This document shows, one piece after another, positions 10,366 to 19,451 of a stretch of 64,000 nucleotides of DNA (its first letter is position 1; each line of letters starts with the position of its first letter). Origin of the DNA: Pseudarthrobacter sp. W1I19 (lineage in GTDB: Bacteria > Actinomycetota > Actinomycetes > Actinomycetales > Micrococcaceae). The DNA lies in NCBI RefSeq assembly GCF_030817835.1, contig NZ_JAUSZR010000001.1, forward strand, positions 2,542,001 through 2,606,000, in the 5' to 3' direction. The notes under the pieces were generated by a model. It was not told where the DNA came from, did not search any database, and worked only from the letters and a program-made list of their open reading frames with translations. Position numbers and translations under genes: made by a program.

Positions 10366-11690
10366 AGCTGCTCCCCCTCTTTGCCGATTTCGGACTCGGC
10401 GGAATTCTTGTCCAACAGATCGAACCATTCGGCTGCGGTGGCAACGTCCTTGTCCCCGCGGCCGGAAAGGTTCACGATCACGATCTTGTCCTGTGCGGTG
10501 CCGCCGGCGCCGGCGGCTTCAGCAGCGAGCCGCTGCCCCACCTTGATGGCCCCGGCCAGGGCGTGCGAGGACTCGATGGCGGGGATGATGCCTTCGGTGC
10601 GGCACAGGAGGCGGAAGGCCTCCATGGCCTCGGCGTCCGTGATGGGTTCGTAACTGACCCGGCCGATATCCGCGAGGTAGGAGTGCTCGGGGCCGACGCC
10701 GGGGTAGTCGAGGCCGGCGGAGATGGAGTGGGACTCGATGGTCTGGCCGTCGTCATCCTGCATGAGGTACGAGCGGGCGCCGTGCAGGACGCCCGGCTTG
10801 CCCAGCGTGATGGTGGCCGCGTGGCGGCCCGTTTCCACGCCGTCGCCGCCCGCTTCGAACCCGTAGATCTTCACGGACGGGTCGTCCAGGAAGCCGTGGA
10901 AGATGCCGATGGCGTTGGAGCCGCCGCCGATGCAGGCGCAGACCGCATCCGGGAGACGGCCCTCCTGGTCCAGGATCTGGGCGCGTGCTTCCTCGCCGAT
11001 CACCTCGTGGAAGTAGCGGACCATCGCCGGGAACGGGTGGGCGCCGGCGGCGGTGCCCAGGAGGTAGTGGGTGTTGTCAACGTTGGCCACCCAGTCGCGC
11101 AGGGCGTCGTTGATGGCGTCCTTAAGAGTCTGCGAGCCGCTGGTCACGGGGATGACGGTGGCACCCAGGAGCTCCATCCGGGCAACGTTCAGTGCCTGGC
11201 GGCGGCAGTCTTCGGCGCCCATGTACACCACGCACTCCAGCCCCATCAGGGCGGCTGCGGTGGCGCTGGCAACGCCGTGCTGGCCCGCGCCGGTTTCGGC
11301 GATCACACGGGTCTTGCCCATACGCTTGGCAAGCAGCGCCTGGCCCAGGACGTTGTTGATCTTGTGCGAACCGGTGTGGTTCAGGTCCTCGCGCTTGAGG
11401 AAGATCCGGACTCCGCCGGCGTGCTCCGAGAAGCGCTTGGCTTCGGTCAGCAGCGACGGCCGGCCGGAGTAGTTTTTGTTCAGATCTGCCACCTGGGCGC
11501 GGAAGTCGGGATCGTCCTTGGCCTTGTCGAACGTCTCTTCGAGCTCGTCCAGGGCGGCAATGAGGGACTCGGGCATCCAACGCCCCCCGTAGCTGCCGAA
11601 GTACGGCCCCGGGGCGTGTTTCAGGGAGCCGCCCTGCAGGAATGCTTCCGCGGCGTTGTTGTCAGCGTTTCCTGAGGGTGCGTCGGCCAT
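10362..11690 (-). CDS. trpB: Tryptophan synthase beta subunit
   Basis: Condenses indole with serine using PLP. Length is 442 residues from the ATG at 11690 (MADAPSGN); an upstream in-frame extension to 11786 lacks conservation and was not used. The PLP lysine is in [16 protein letters not shown] near residues 113-128, and the phosphate-binding glycine loop is [10 protein letters not shown]. Its stop overlaps trpA. A 120-bp gap separates it from trpC, wider than elsewhere in this operon, and could hold an internal promoter; I see no clear one. Confidence 0.96.
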   Translation of the reverse strand: MADAPSGNADNNAAEAFLQGGSLKHAPGPYFGSYGGRWMPESLIAALDELEETFDKAKDDPDFRAQVADLNKNYSGRPSLLTEAKRFSEHAGGVRIFLKREDLNHTGSHKINNVLGQALLAKRMGKTRVIAETGAGQHGVASATAAALMGLECVVYMGAEDCRRQALNVARMELLGATVIPVTSGSQTLKDAINDALRDWVANVDNTHYLLGTAAGAHPFPAMVRYFHEVIGEEARAQILDQEGRLPDAVCACIGGGSNAIGIFHGFLDDPSVKIYGFEAGGDGVETGRHAATITLGKPGVLHGARSYLMQDDDGQTIESHSISAGLDYPGVGPEHSYLADIGRVSYEPITDAEAMEAFRLLCRTEGIIPAIESSHALAGAIKVGQRLAAEAAGAGGTAQDKIVIVNLSGRGDKDVATAAEWFDLLDKNSAESEIGKEGEQL

Positions 11691-11810
11691 CAGTCCCGTC
11701 CTGTTCCAGTTGATCGTTCGGTAAGTTGTGGTGTTCCCGCTGGTGGGCCGGAACAAAACCGCGGGCGGCAGGCAGCCCCTGTCCACGCTGCCGGGGCCAG
11801 GGGCGCTGCG

Positions 11811-12632
11811 TCAGCCTCGGGCGGCGATGGCGGCGGCACCTGCCGCCGTGAACTCGGCAATCCGCTCGAGCGGGGTCGAGTGGCTCACCAGGGCCTCCCC
11901 CACCAGGATTGCGTTGGCGCCGCTGGCGGCGTAGTGCGTCACGTCATCCTCGCCGCGAACGCCGGATTCGGCAACCACGAGGGCCTCAGCCGGAATCAGG
12001 CCCGCCAGGGACGCGAAAACGGAACGGTCGACGTCGAGCGTCTTCAGGTTGCGCACGTTCACTCCGATGATGCGCGCCTGGGCGGCGACCGCACGCTCGA
12101 TTTCCTCTTCGGTGTGCGTTTCCACGAGCACGTTCATGCCCAGTTCCCGGCTCAGTGCCGAGAATTCGTTCAGCTGCGTATCGGAGAGCGCGGCCACGAT
12201 CAGCAGGATGAGGTCCGCGCCGTGTGCCCGGGCCTCCCAGATCTGGTACTCGTCGAGGGTGAAGTCCTTGCGCAGCAAGGGCACGTCCACCGCGGCGCGC
12301 ACGGCGTCAAGGTCCGCCAGGGACCCGTTGAAGCGGCGCTGTTCGGTGAGGACGCTGATGACGGAGGCACCGCCGTCGGCATACTGCCGGGCAAGTGACG
12401 CGGGATCGCCAATGGCTGCAAGGTCGCCTTTGGAAGGGCTGCGGCGCTTGATCTCCGCGATGACTTTCAGCTGGTCACGTGACGGGGAGGTTCCGCCGAG
12501 TGCGGCCCAGGCGTCGCGGGCGGGTGCTGTGCCCTGGGCACGGTCCTTCAGTTCAGCCAGGGAAACGAGGCGTTTCCGCGCGTCCATATCCTCCCTGACA
12601 CCGGCGTTGATGTCATCGAGAACAGTTGCCAT
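11811..12632 (-). CDS. trpC: Indole-3-glycerol phosphate synthase
   Basis: Converts 1-(2-carboxyphenylamino)-1-deoxyribulose 5-phosphate to indole-3-glycerol phosphate. The 273-residue TIM barrel contains VIAEIKRRSPSKGDL near 57-71 (catalytic lysine and substrate loop), PLLRKDFTLDEYQI near 118 (second catalytic lysine), and GVNVRNLKTLDVD. The start ATG overlaps the preceding stop as TGATG. It is a stand-alone TrpC, not fused to TrpF; no trpF, trpD or trpG gene is in the window. Confidence 0.96.
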   Translation of the reverse strand: MATVLDDINAGVREDMDARKRLVSLAELKDRAQGTAPARDAWAALGGTSPSRDQLKVIAEIKRRSPSKGDLAAIGDPASLARQYADGGASVISVLTEQRRFNGSLADLDAVRAAVDVPLLRKDFTLDEYQIWEARAHGADLILLIVAALSDTQLNEFSALSRELGMNVLVETHTEEEIERAVAAQARIIGVNVRNLKTLDVDRSVFASLAGLIPAEALVVAESGVRGEDDVTHYAASGANAILVGEALVSHSTPLERIAEFTAAGAAAIAARG

Positions 12633-12919
12633 CAGTGGCCGGAGTTCTTCAGCTTGCTGCCTTCGACGCCGTAGCCTGCCTTGCGCATGATGTAGCCGAG
12701 GATGAGGCCGAGGACCATCACGGCGGCACCGGCGATGAAGATGGGCGTGCTGGCGATCACGAAGGCGATTGACGCGATGAGGGCACCCACCAGCATCACA
12801 ATGACGCAGGTCCAGGCCGCGGGGCTGTTGCCGTGGCCGAGTTCCTGGCTGTGGTCAATGGCGCCGGGGGCAACCGTGCGGGTGCCTGACTTGGAAACGG
12901 ACGCAGGTGCTTTGCTCAT
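12632..12919 (-). CDS. HGxxPAAW-motif small membrane protein
   Basis: A 95-residue protein of unknown function. A polar N-terminus of about 30 residues contains LGHGNSPAAWT, matching the HGxxPAAW motif that names this actinobacterial family. Two predicted transmembrane helices follow (about 37-58 and 62-82), ending in a basic tail. AGGAGA lies 7 nt before the ATG. It is embedded between trpC and the Trp-associated membrane protein with a 1-bp overlap to trpC, so it is expressed with tryptophan synthesis, but I know of no demonstrated role. Confidence 0.8.
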   Translation of the reverse strand: MSKAPASVSKSGTRTVAPGAIDHSQELGHGNSPAAWTCVIVMLVGALIASIAFVIASTPIFIAGAAVMVLGLILGYIMRKAGYGVEGSKLKNSGH

Positions 12920-13024
12920 GGAAAATCTCCTCAGGGTGGATACTGCTTACATTCTGCCATTTTTTGGCTGCCCGCCGCGTATTGCGCAGCCGGGCTGGGC
13001 GGGCCGGGGCAGCCCGTGGCCTGT

Positions 13025-13681
13025 TTACGTGGGATCGTCGCCGCGGGAGAGCCGGTCCCAGCTGTCGATTTCGTCAACCGGTCCCGACGAGGCAGCGGTT
13101 CCGCCGGTGGCAGGCGCGTCATATTTGGTACGGGTTTTCCAGTGCCGGCTGGCCGGAATGATGAGCAGCGCGGCCAGGGCCAGCAGGCAGCCGGCCACGA
13201 CGGCCAGGACCGGGAAAGCCGTGACGGCCACTTGAGCCTGGCTCCCGGTGACGCCGGTGGCTGCGGCGATGGCACCCTGGGCAGCCGCCAGCGGGTCAGC
13301 CAGGACGGTGGCGGCAGCGGCGACGATCCCGGCCGAGGCCAGGAGGATGATGGCGGTGATGATCCACCGGGCGATCCTGCCTGCGATGGCCGCTGCCAGC
13401 CCGCCGGCGAGGGCCACGAGGGCCAGCGCGGTGACAGCAGTGGCAGCCTTGCTGCCCTGGACATCCAGCGCCGTCTGGGCCGCACCGGACTGGCCCACCT
13501 GGTTGGGGTCCAGCGTGACAGTCATCCACGTCTGGGTGGTGGTGCCGAATACTGCAAGGGCCAGGACGGCCACCAGCAGCACCAGCGTGGACTTGCGGGC
13601 CCAGGCCGGTGTGGCCGCCCGCTTTGTTGATGTCCCGGGCTGTTCCGCTGCCGGTTCGGCGTTCCGGGGGACACCAGGCAT
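13025..13681 (-). CDS. Trp biosynthesis-associated membrane protein
   Basis: A 218-residue membrane protein in the position, directly after trpE, where the actinobacterial Trp_oprn_chp family (recalled equivalent Rv1610) is found. It has four hydrophobic segments: about 31-52, 82-104, 108-140 and 160-190. A Trp/Thr-rich loop (TTTQTWMTVTLDPNQVG) follows the first helix. Start and trpE stop overlap as TGATG. The C-terminal ~25 residues are hydrophilic. The function is unknown; a role in tryptophan transport or pathway regulation is only inferred from context. Confidence 0.82.
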   Translation of the reverse strand: MPGVPRNAEPAAEQPGTSTKRAATPAWARKSTLVLLVAVLALAVFGTTTQTWMTVTLDPNQVGQSGAAQTALDVQGSKAATAVTALALVALAGGLAAAIAGRIARWIITAIILLASAGIVAAAATVLADPLAAAQGAIAAATGVTGSQAQVAVTAFPVLAVVAGCLLALAALLIIPASRHWKTRTKYDAPATGGTAASSGPVDEIDSWDRLSRGDDPT

Positions 13682-15267
13682 CAGGAGTCCGTCCCGCCGG
13701 GTCCAGCGCCTTCAGAATCCGCGGAAATGGAGTCTGCAGTGATGTTCTGCAGCGAACTTGCCGTGTGCACGGCGCGCAACGGGGCGGCGGCCTTGTTCAC
13801 GGTTTCGAGGGCCTCGGTGGGGTTCACGGAATCGGCCACGATGCCGCCGCCGGCCTGGACATAGGCCCGGCCTTCGCGCAGCAGTGCGGAGCGGATGGCG
13901 ATGGCCATGTCCATGTCACCGGCGAAGTCGAGGTAGCCCACCACTCCCCCGTAGATGCCCCGGCGGTGCGGTTCCAGCTCGTCGAGGAGCCGCAGGGCGC
14001 GGGGTTTCGGGGCACCGGAGAGTGTGCCGGCCGGGAAGGTGGCCTTCAGCACGTCGTAGGCTTTGGCCTGTGGCAAGAGCCGGCCCACCACGGTGGAGAC
14101 CAGGTGCATGATGTGGCTGAAGCGCTCCACCTCCATGAACTGCGTGACATCCACCGTTCCCGCGACGCACACCTTGGACAGGTCATTGCGGGAGAGGTCC
14201 ACCAGCATCAGGTGTTCGGCGCGTTCTTTTTGGTCCGCGAGCAGTTCCTCGGCCAGGGCCTTGTCCGCTTCCACCGTTTTGCCGCGCGGGCGGGACCCCG
14301 CGATGGGGTGGGTGATGACCTCTTCACCGGTCACCGTGACCAGTGCCTCGGGCGAGGACCCGACGATCGAGTATTCCCGGCCATCCGCGTCCTCAAGGCT
14401 GAAGATGTACATGTACGGGCTGGGGTTGGTGTTGCGCAGAACCCGGTAGACGTCCAGGGCCGAGGCCTCGCACTCCATTTCGAAGCGGCGGGAAATCACC
14501 ACCTGGAACACTTCGCCGTCGACGATTGCTTCCTTGCCGCGGTCAAGGGCGGCCAGGTACTCGGCTTCGTCCCAGCGTTCCTGGACACTGGCGGCAAAGT
14601 CCAGCGCGGCCGGGGCCAGCACCGAGACGGGCTGGGCAACGGGAGTGCTGACTTTGGTGAGCAGCGCTTTGACCCGGGCGACGGCGTCGTGCCAGGCCTC
14701 GTCCACGCGTTCGGAACTGTCATCGAAGTTGATGGCGTTGGCGATCAGCAACACGGTGCCGTCCACGTTGTCGTGGACGGCCATGTCCGTGACGAGGTTC
14801 AGCGCCATCTCCGGCAGTTGCAGATCGTCCTCGGGCGGGCTCACAAGCCGTTCCCAGTGCCGAACAGTTTCCCAGCCAAGGAAACCCACCAGGCCGGAGG
14901 TGAACGGCGGCAAGCCCTCAAACCTGTCGGTGCGCAGGGCTTCGATGGTGTCGCGGATGGCGTCCACCGGGCTCCCGCCCACGGGGACGCCCACCGGGGG
15001 CTCCCCCAGCCAGTGGGCGTTGCCGTCTTTAGTGGTCAAGGTAGCCCGGGACCGGGCGCCGATGAAGGAGTAGCGGGACCATGCCCCGCCCACGGCAGCG
15101 GACTCCATCAGGAACGTTCCGGGCTGGCCCTGGGCGAGCTTCCGGTACAGGCCGATGGGTGTTTCAGCATCGGCAAGTACTTTGAGCCGGACGGGGATGA
15201 CCCGGCTGTGGCCGGCCAGTTCCCGGAACTCTTCGAGGCTTGGGCTGATGGTTCCAAGGTCCTGCAT
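13681..15267 (-). CDS. trpE: Anthranilate synthase component I
   Basis: Makes anthranilate from chorismate using ammonia from a TrpG glutaminase encoded elsewhere. The 528-residue protein has the N-terminal regulatory domain (PFTSGLVGFLGWE near 125) and the chorismate-binding domain with VGSSPEALVTV, HPIAGSRPRGKT, LVDLSRNDL, FPAGTLSGAPKPRAL and YVQAGGGIVADS. It is the first gene of the trp block. The 155 bp upstream contain no Trp-codon-rich leader peptide or T-box that I can recognise. Confidence 0.97.
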   Translation of the reverse strand: MQDLGTISPSLEEFRELAGHSRVIPVRLKVLADAETPIGLYRKLAQGQPGTFLMESAAVGGAWSRYSFIGARSRATLTTKDGNAHWLGEPPVGVPVGGSPVDAIRDTIEALRTDRFEGLPPFTSGLVGFLGWETVRHWERLVSPPEDDLQLPEMALNLVTDMAVHDNVDGTVLLIANAINFDDSSERVDEAWHDAVARVKALLTKVSTPVAQPVSVLAPAALDFAASVQERWDEAEYLAALDRGKEAIVDGEVFQVVISRRFEMECEASALDVYRVLRNTNPSPYMYIFSLEDADGREYSIVGSSPEALVTVTGEEVITHPIAGSRPRGKTVEADKALAEELLADQKERAEHLMLVDLSRNDLSKVCVAGTVDVTQFMEVERFSHIMHLVSTVVGRLLPQAKAYDVLKATFPAGTLSGAPKPRALRLLDELEPHRRGIYGGVVGYLDFAGDMDMAIAIRSALLREGRAYVQAGGGIVADSVNPTEALETVNKAAAPLRAVHTASSLQNITADSISADSEGAGPGGTDS

Positions 15268-15422
15268 GGCTATGCTGTTCCGCCTGTTCTCGTCGGGGCC
15301 GGTTCTGGTTCTGGTGGCGCCGGTGCCTTATGGGGCCTGCGCCGGTACCTGTTGCTGGTGCTTGCAGGGAGTGGCCCACCCTGCCCTGCCTGCCGCAGGT
15401 TGCCTGCGTCGGTGGAAGAGAT

Positions 15423-15878
15423 TCAGAGTGCCTGGCCTGTGGTGACTGCCAGGTCCCTGCCGTCGAAGCAGGTGCGGGTGCCGGTGTGGCATGCGGCGCC
15501 CACCTGGTCCACGCGGACCAGCAGTGCGTCGCCGTCGCAGTCCATGGCCACGGACTTGACCCACTGCACGTGCCCGGACGTGTCTCCCTTGCGCCAGTAC
15601 TCCTGGCGGGAGCGGGAGTAGAAGGTGACGCGCCCCGTGGTCATGGTGCGGTGCAGCGCTTCGTCATCCATCCACCCCAGCATCAGGACCTCGTTGGTGT
15701 CGTACTGCTGCACCACGGCGGCCACCAGTCCTGCGCTGTCCCGCTTCAGCGCCGCGGCCAGCTCAGACGGCAGCGGACTGTCCGCGGGCGCAGCTGCCGG
15801 AGTCCCTGCAGGACCCGGCGAAGGTGTTGCGGGCAGGGTGGAAGCAAGGGTGGGGACGGGGGCGGGCTGCTCAGACAT
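15423..15878 (-). CDS. hisI: Phosphoribosyl-AMP cyclohydrolase
   Basis: Third step of histidine synthesis, hydrolysing phosphoribosyl-AMP. The core of about 110 residues contains [25 protein letters not shown] and the metal site [21 protein letters not shown]. The 151-residue product begins MSEQPAPV with a Pro/Ala-rich, probably disordered leader of about 40 residues. I chose ATG 15878 because TAGACT lies 7 nt upstream, the spacing of a leaderless promoter; the much longer open frame to 16577 is antisense to the next gene. It is a separate HisI, with HisE encoded at 18538. Confidence 0.93.
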   Translation of the reverse strand: MSEQPAPVPTLASTLPATPSPGPAGTPAAAPADSPLPSELAAALKRDSAGLVAAVVQQYDTNEVLMLGWMDDEALHRTMTTGRVTFYSRSRQEYWRKGDTSGHVQWVKSVAMDCDGDALLVRVDQVGAACHTGTRTCFDGRDLAVTTGQAL

Positions 15879-15885
15879 CAGGTCA

Positions 15886-15891
15886 AGTCTA
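15886..15891 (-). promoter_or_regulatory. -10 element (TAGACT) for leaderless hisI
   Basis: TAGACT lies 7 nt before the hisI ATG with no Shine-Dalgarno between, so transcription should begin at or next to the start codon. No good -35 is visible. Confidence 0.5.
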
Positions 15892-15976
15892 GTGCCTTTG
15901 CCGTGCCCGGAATCGTGTGTGAACAACGGCACGCCAGCACCGGTGGCCGCGCTGCCCAACTGCGCGGGTGTCGTGC

Positions 15977-15982
15977 TAGTTT
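15977..15982 (+). promoter_or_regulatory. -10 element (TAGTTT) for the TIGR03085 gene
   Basis: TAGTTT ends 8 nt before the ATG at 15991, compatible with a leaderless or nearly leaderless transcript divergent from hisI. Confidence 0.4.
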
Positions 15983-15990
15983 CACAAGTG

Positions 15991-16635
15991 ATGCATTTCG
16001 TCGACCCGTCCCGAGAAGTCCTGGCCGAGACCCTGCTTGCGGCCGGCCCTGACGCGCCCACACTCTGCAAAGGCTGGCGCACCAGGGACCTTGCCGCGCA
16101 CCTGTACCTGCGTGAGCGCAAAGCCGCTGTGGGGCTCGGGCTGATCATCAAGCGCCTGGCCAAGGCATCGGACCAGGCCACAGCCAAGCTGGCAGCAAAG
16201 CTGACCACGCCCGAGGCATACACGGGACTCGTGAACACGTTCCGGGCCGGCCCGCCGGCGCTGTCCCCGATGAACATCAAGGCACTGGACGAAAGCTCCA
16301 ACCTGATCGAATACTTCGTGCACACCGAGGACGTCCGCCGCGCAGTGGACCGTTGGGCACCGAGGGCACTGGATGAGGCGTATTCGGAAGCACTGTGGGA
16401 TGAGCTGGTGAAGCGTGCAGCCATCCTGTACCGGGGCGTCGACCTCGGCATTGTGCTGGTGCGGCCCTCGGGCCCGCGGCACGTGGCCAAGCGCGCCCCT
16501 GTTTCGGTGGCCATCGTGGGCGAGCCGGGCGAACTGCTGATGCACGCCCACGGCCGCACGCGCCATGCGCTCGTCACCTTCGAAGGCCAGCCGGACGCCG
16601 TCGCGCTCCTCCAGTCAGCCGAAGTAGGGCTCTAA
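15991..16635 (+). CDS. TIGR03085 family metal-binding protein
   Basis: A 214-residue protein of the mycothiol-dependent maleylpyruvate isomerase/DinB-like superfamily, recognised from [29 protein letters not shown] at the start (quoted in part: [18 protein letters not shown] near 31-48). Helical-bundle members bind a metal through histidines such as H43 and the H of [11 protein letters not shown] near 110; the pattern fits. The function is unknown; the family is widespread in actinobacteria near his genes. It is divergent from hisI and convergent with hisF, with a repeat between them. The longer upstream frame is not supported. Confidence 0.8.
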   Translation: MHFVDPSREVLAETLLAAGPDAPTLCKGWRTRDLAAHLYLRERKAAVGLGLIIKRLAKASDQATAKLAAKLTTPEAYTGLVNTFRAGPPALSPMNIKALDESSNLIEYFVHTEDVRRAVDRWAPRALDEAYSEALWDELVKRAAILYRGVDLGIVLVRPSGPRHVAKRAPVSVAIVGEPGELLMHAHGRTRHALVTFEGQPDAVALLQSAEVGL

Positions 16636-16751
16636 CCAGTCCGTTTGATTGAGCCCGCAAGTCCGTTGATTGAGCCTGTCGAAATCAGGTTTCGACAAGC
16701 TCAACCACCGGCGGCAGCTCAGCCACCGGTGGCAGGCTCAACCAGCAGTTG
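16636..16751. repeat. Palindrome plus decayed tandem CTCAACCACCGG units (copy 1)
   Basis: Between convergent genes lie TTGAGCCTGTCGAAA (16670-16684) and TTTCGACAAGCTCAA (16690-16704), 15-bp arms differing at one position, 5-nt loop. They are followed by related units CTCAACCACCGGCGGCAG, CTCAGCCACCGGTGGCAGG and CTCAACCAGCAG. The same architecture recurs at 49567-49690. Confidence 0.8.
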
Positions 16752-17528
16752 TTAGCGGACTTCGAAGCCTGCTTCGCGGATCGCCTTTTTGACCTGGGAC
16801 ATCATGTCGTCCGGGCCCCAGTGGAAGATCGATGCGGCCAGGACGGCGTCAGCGCCGGCGGCGACGGCAGGCGGGAAGTGTGCCGGCTCCCCTGCACCGC
16901 CGGACGCGATGATGGGGACCTTGACGGCGGCCCGGACCAGCTTGATGAGTTCGAGGTCGAACCCGTCCTTGGTACCGTCGGCGTCGATGGAGTTGAGCAG
17001 GATCTCCCCCACGCCGCGTTCGGCAGCTTCCTTGGCCCAGGCAATGGCGTCAATACCGGTGCCGGTGCGTCCGCCGTGGGTGGTCACTTCAAAGCCCGAC
17101 GGCGTGGGCTGGGATCCGGGGCGGGTGCGGCGGGCGTCCACGGACAGGACGAGGACCTGGGAACCGAAGTGCCGGGTGATTTCGTCGATGACGTCGGGCC
17201 GGGCAACGGCTGCGGTGTTGATGGAGGCTTTGTCCGCGCCGAAGCGGAGCAGCTTGTCCACCTCGGCCACGCCTCGCACGCCGCCGCCGACGCACAGGGG
17301 AATGAACACTTCCTCGGCAGTCCGGCGGACCACGTCAAAGGTCGTTTCCCGGTTGCCCGAAGACGCCGTGACGTCGAGGAACGTCAGTTCGTCAGCACCT
17401 GCGTTGTCGTACCGGTGGGCGAGCTCCACGGGATCCCCGGCGTCGCGGAGGCCCTCGAAGTTAACGCCTTTGACGACGCGCCCGGCGTCCACGTCAAGGC
17501 AGGGAATGACGCGTACGGCTACTGCCAT
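16752..17528 (-). CDS. hisF: Imidazole glycerol phosphate synthase, cyclase subunit
   Basis: Cyclase subunit that uses ammonia from HisH to form imidazole glycerol phosphate and AICAR. The 258-residue barrel begins [23 protein letters not shown], with the catalytic aspartate in CLDVD near residue 11 and the second in LVLSVDARR near 133. Phosphate-binding glycines are in CVGGGVRG and [10 protein letters not shown] took ATG 17528, preceded by a purine-rich GGAGTTTCC; the upstream extension has no conservation. HisH and HisA genes are not in the window. The stop faces a palindromic repeat. Confidence 0.96.
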   Translation of the reverse strand: MAVAVRVIPCLDVDAGRVVKGVNFEGLRDAGDPVELAHRYDNAGADELTFLDVTASSGNRETTFDVVRRTAEEVFIPLCVGGGVRGVAEVDKLLRFGADKASINTAAVARPDVIDEITRHFGSQVLVLSVDARRTRPGSQPTPSGFEVTTHGGRTGTGIDAIAWAKEAAERGVGEILLNSIDADGTKDGFDLELIKLVRAAVKVPIIASGGAGEPAHFPPAVAAGADAVLAASIFHWGPDDMMSQVKKAIREAGFEVR

Positions 17529-17583
17529 GGGAAACTCCTGGGAATTCTGGGGTGGATGCTGGCGCCGGATCCGGTGTGCGGAA

Positions 17584-18444
17584 TCAGATGCGGCAGGCGT
17601 GGATGCTGCTGACCAGGATGGCGCGGGCACCGAGGTCGTACAGCTCATCCATGATCCGGTTGGTTTCCCGCTTGGGCACCATGGAGCGGACGGCCACCCA
17701 GTCCGAGTCACGCAGCGGCGAGACCGTGGGCGATTCCAGGCCGGGGGTCAGCGAGGCGGCCTGTTCCACGAGTTCCTTGCGGATGTCGTAGTCCATCAGG
17801 ACGTACTGGCGCGCCACCAGTACACCCTGCAGGCGGCGGATCAGCACCTCGATCTCTTTGGCGGTACCGTTCGCGGCACCGCCTGCGCCGGTGCGCCGGA
17901 TCAGGACGGCCTCGGACTTGAGGATGGGCTCGCCGAAGATTTCCATCCCGGCGGCCTTGAGCGTGTTGCCGGTTTCCACGACGTCGGCGATGGCGTCCGC
18001 GACGCCGAGGCGGACCGAGGATTCAACGGCGCCGTCGAGGCGGACCACCTTGGCCTTGATGCCGCGTTCGGCGAGGTAGCCTCGCAGCAGGCCGTCATAG
18101 CTGGTGGCCAGGCGCTTGCCTTCCAGCTCCTCAACCTTGGCGAAATCCCCCACCGGACCGGCGAAGCGGAACGTGGAGGCGGCGAAACCTAACGGAAGCA
18201 GCTCCTCTGCCTCCACCTCGGCGTCCAGCAGCAAATCGCGGCCGGTGATGCCGACGTCGAGCGTTCCCTGGCCCACGTACACGGCGATGTCGCGGGGGCG
18301 GAGGAAGAAGAACTCGATGTCGTTGTCCGGGTCCACCATCACCAGCTCGCGGGAATCGCGGCGCTGGCGGTATCCGGCTTCGGAGAGCATCGCGGAGGCG
18401 GCTTCGGACAGGGATCCCTTGTTCGGGACGGCTACTCGCAGCAT
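17584..18444 (-). CDS. hisG: ATP phosphoribosyltransferase, long form
   Basis: Commits ATP and PRPP to histidine synthesis. The 286-residue length marks the long, hexameric HisG with a C-terminal regulatory ACT-like domain (about 215-286), so histidine feedback inhibition is expected and HisZ is not needed. The start region [15 protein letters not shown] and the [15 protein letters not shown] segment near 70-84 are typical, as is the PRPP-loop region [12 protein letters not shown] near 165. ATG 18444 was preferred to the upstream start at 18489 because conservation begins there. It lies 55 bp upstream of hisF. Confidence 0.96.
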   Translation of the reverse strand: MLRVAVPNKGSLSEAASAMLSEAGYRQRRDSRELVMVDPDNDIEFFFLRPRDIAVYVGQGTLDVGITGRDLLLDAEVEAEELLPLGFAASTFRFAGPVGDFAKVEELEGKRLATSYDGLLRGYLAERGIKAKVVRLDGAVESSVRLGVADAIADVVETGNTLKAAGMEIFGEPILKSEAVLIRRTGAGGAANGTAKEIEVLIRRLQGVLVARQYVLMDYDIRKELVEQAASLTPGLESPTVSPLRDSDWVAVRSMVPKRETNRIMDELYDLGARAILVSSIHACRI

Positions 18445-18537
18445 GGGGAAAGTCTTTCTGGATGTGGAATTGTCTATGGGTTCAAGCAATGCAGGCCACG
18501 GCAGGCACGGGCGCCAGATGGCGCGCCGGACCGGTGG

Positions 18538-18801
18538 CTACAGATGCTTGTAGACGTCTTCCAGGGTCAGGCCTTTGGCGAGCATCAGAACCTGCAGGTG
18601 GTACAGCAGCTGGGAGATTTCCTCGGCCGCCGCTTCATCGGATTCATATTCGGCAGCCATCCATACTTCGGCTGCTTCTTCAACAACTTTTTTGCCGATG
18701 CCGTGGACACCGGAGTCCAATTCAGCGACGGTGCGGGAGCCTTCCGGGCGGGCGGCTGCCTTCTCGCTGAGCTCAGCGAACAGCGTCTCGAAATTCTTCA
18801 C
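18538..18801 (-). CDS. hisE: Phosphoribosyl-ATP pyrophosphatase
   Basis: Second step of histidine synthesis. The 87-residue, all-helical MazG-like fold shows [17 protein letters not shown] (about 38-54), with the Glu residues that bind magnesium, and [21 protein letters not shown] 18801 (VKNFETLF) follows GGAGGGC, a good ribosome-binding site; the in-frame extension up to 18891 is not conserved. It is the first gene of a hisE-hisG-hisF run. HisI is separate at 15423. Confidence 0.95.
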   Translation of the reverse strand: MKNFETLFAELSEKAAARPEGSRTVAELDSGVHGIGKKVVEEAAEVWMAAEYESDEAAAEEISQLLYHLQVLMLAKGLTLEDVYKHL

Positions 18802-18856
18802 GCCCTCCAGCCTACTTGCTGCGGCCCAAAGGACGCTTGTTGGGCCGTTGCATGAC

Positions 18857-18886
18857 GGGCGGCGTGTGAGTGAACACACACCGCCC
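18857..18886 (-). terminator. Hairpin after the riboflavin operon
   Basis: GGGCGGCGTGTG and CACACACCGCCC form 12-bp arms with one mismatch just past the ribH stop. There is no U-tract on the minus strand, so it may act as an RNA 3' end or Rho-dependent boundary. Confidence 0.4.
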
Positions 18887-18908
18887 GCCATCCAGCGGGC
18901 CCTTACCG

Positions 18909-19403
18909 CTACTGCTGGCTGCGGTACTGCTTGAGCACGACGGCGGTGGCCAGGGCCGCGGTGACGGCCTCATGGCCTTTGTCTTCCTTCGAGCCGGGGA
19001 GGCCGGCACGGTCCAGGCCCTGCTGTTCCGTATCGCAGGTCAGGACGCCAAAGCCCACGGGGACGCCCGTGCGCACACTCACGTCGGTGAGTCCCGACGT
19101 CGCTGCCTGGCAAACGTACTCAAAGTGCGGCGTGCCGCCGCGGATCACGACGCCGAGGGCCACCACGGCGTCGAAGTGCGGTGCGAGGCGGGCCGCTGCC
19201 ACCGGCAGTTCAAAGCTGCCCGGAACCCGCAGGACGGTGGGCTCGGCGATGCCGGCGTCCTTGGCGGCACGCAGGGCACCGTCCAGGAGCCCGTCCATGA
19301 TCTGGGTGTGCCAGCTGGCCGCGACGATGGCCAGCTTGAGCTGGGATGTTTCCGCCGGGTTGAGGGTGGTGAGGTCGATGTCGGGGGCGCCGTGTCCGCT
19401 CAT
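18909..19403 (-). CDS. ribH: 6,7-dimethyl-8-ribityllumazine synthase
   Basis: Condenses the pyrimidine intermediate with 3,4-dihydroxy-2-butanone 4-phosphate to lumazine. The 164-residue protein shows [13 protein letters not shown] (about 26-38), [11 protein letters not shown] near 61, [15 protein letters not shown] with the catalytic histidine near 97, and [14 protein letters not shown]. It ends the rib operon, 48 bp after ribA, and a hairpin follows it. The C-terminal extension past residue 155 is short and basic. Confidence 0.96.
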   Translation of the reverse strand: MSGHGAPDIDLTTLNPAETSQLKLAIVAASWHTQIMDGLLDGALRAAKDAGIAEPTVLRVPGSFELPVAAARLAPHFDAVVALGVVIRGGTPHFEYVCQAATSGLTDVSVRTGVPVGFGVLTCDTEQQGLDRAGLPGSKEDKGHEAVTAALATAVVLKQYRSQQ

Positions 19404-19451
19404 AGGTTCGTACTGTTCCGTTCATTGTGGTGGGGCAGCAAGGTGTGCTGT

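Noticed and set aside
15268..15422. Possible trp attenuator upstream of trpE
   Set aside because: No leader peptide with tandem Trp codons, no T-box and no U-rich terminator were found.
15879..16577. Long N-terminal extension of hisI
   Set aside because: The extension is antisense to the TIGR03085 gene and not conserved in HisI; the leaderless start at 15878 fits.
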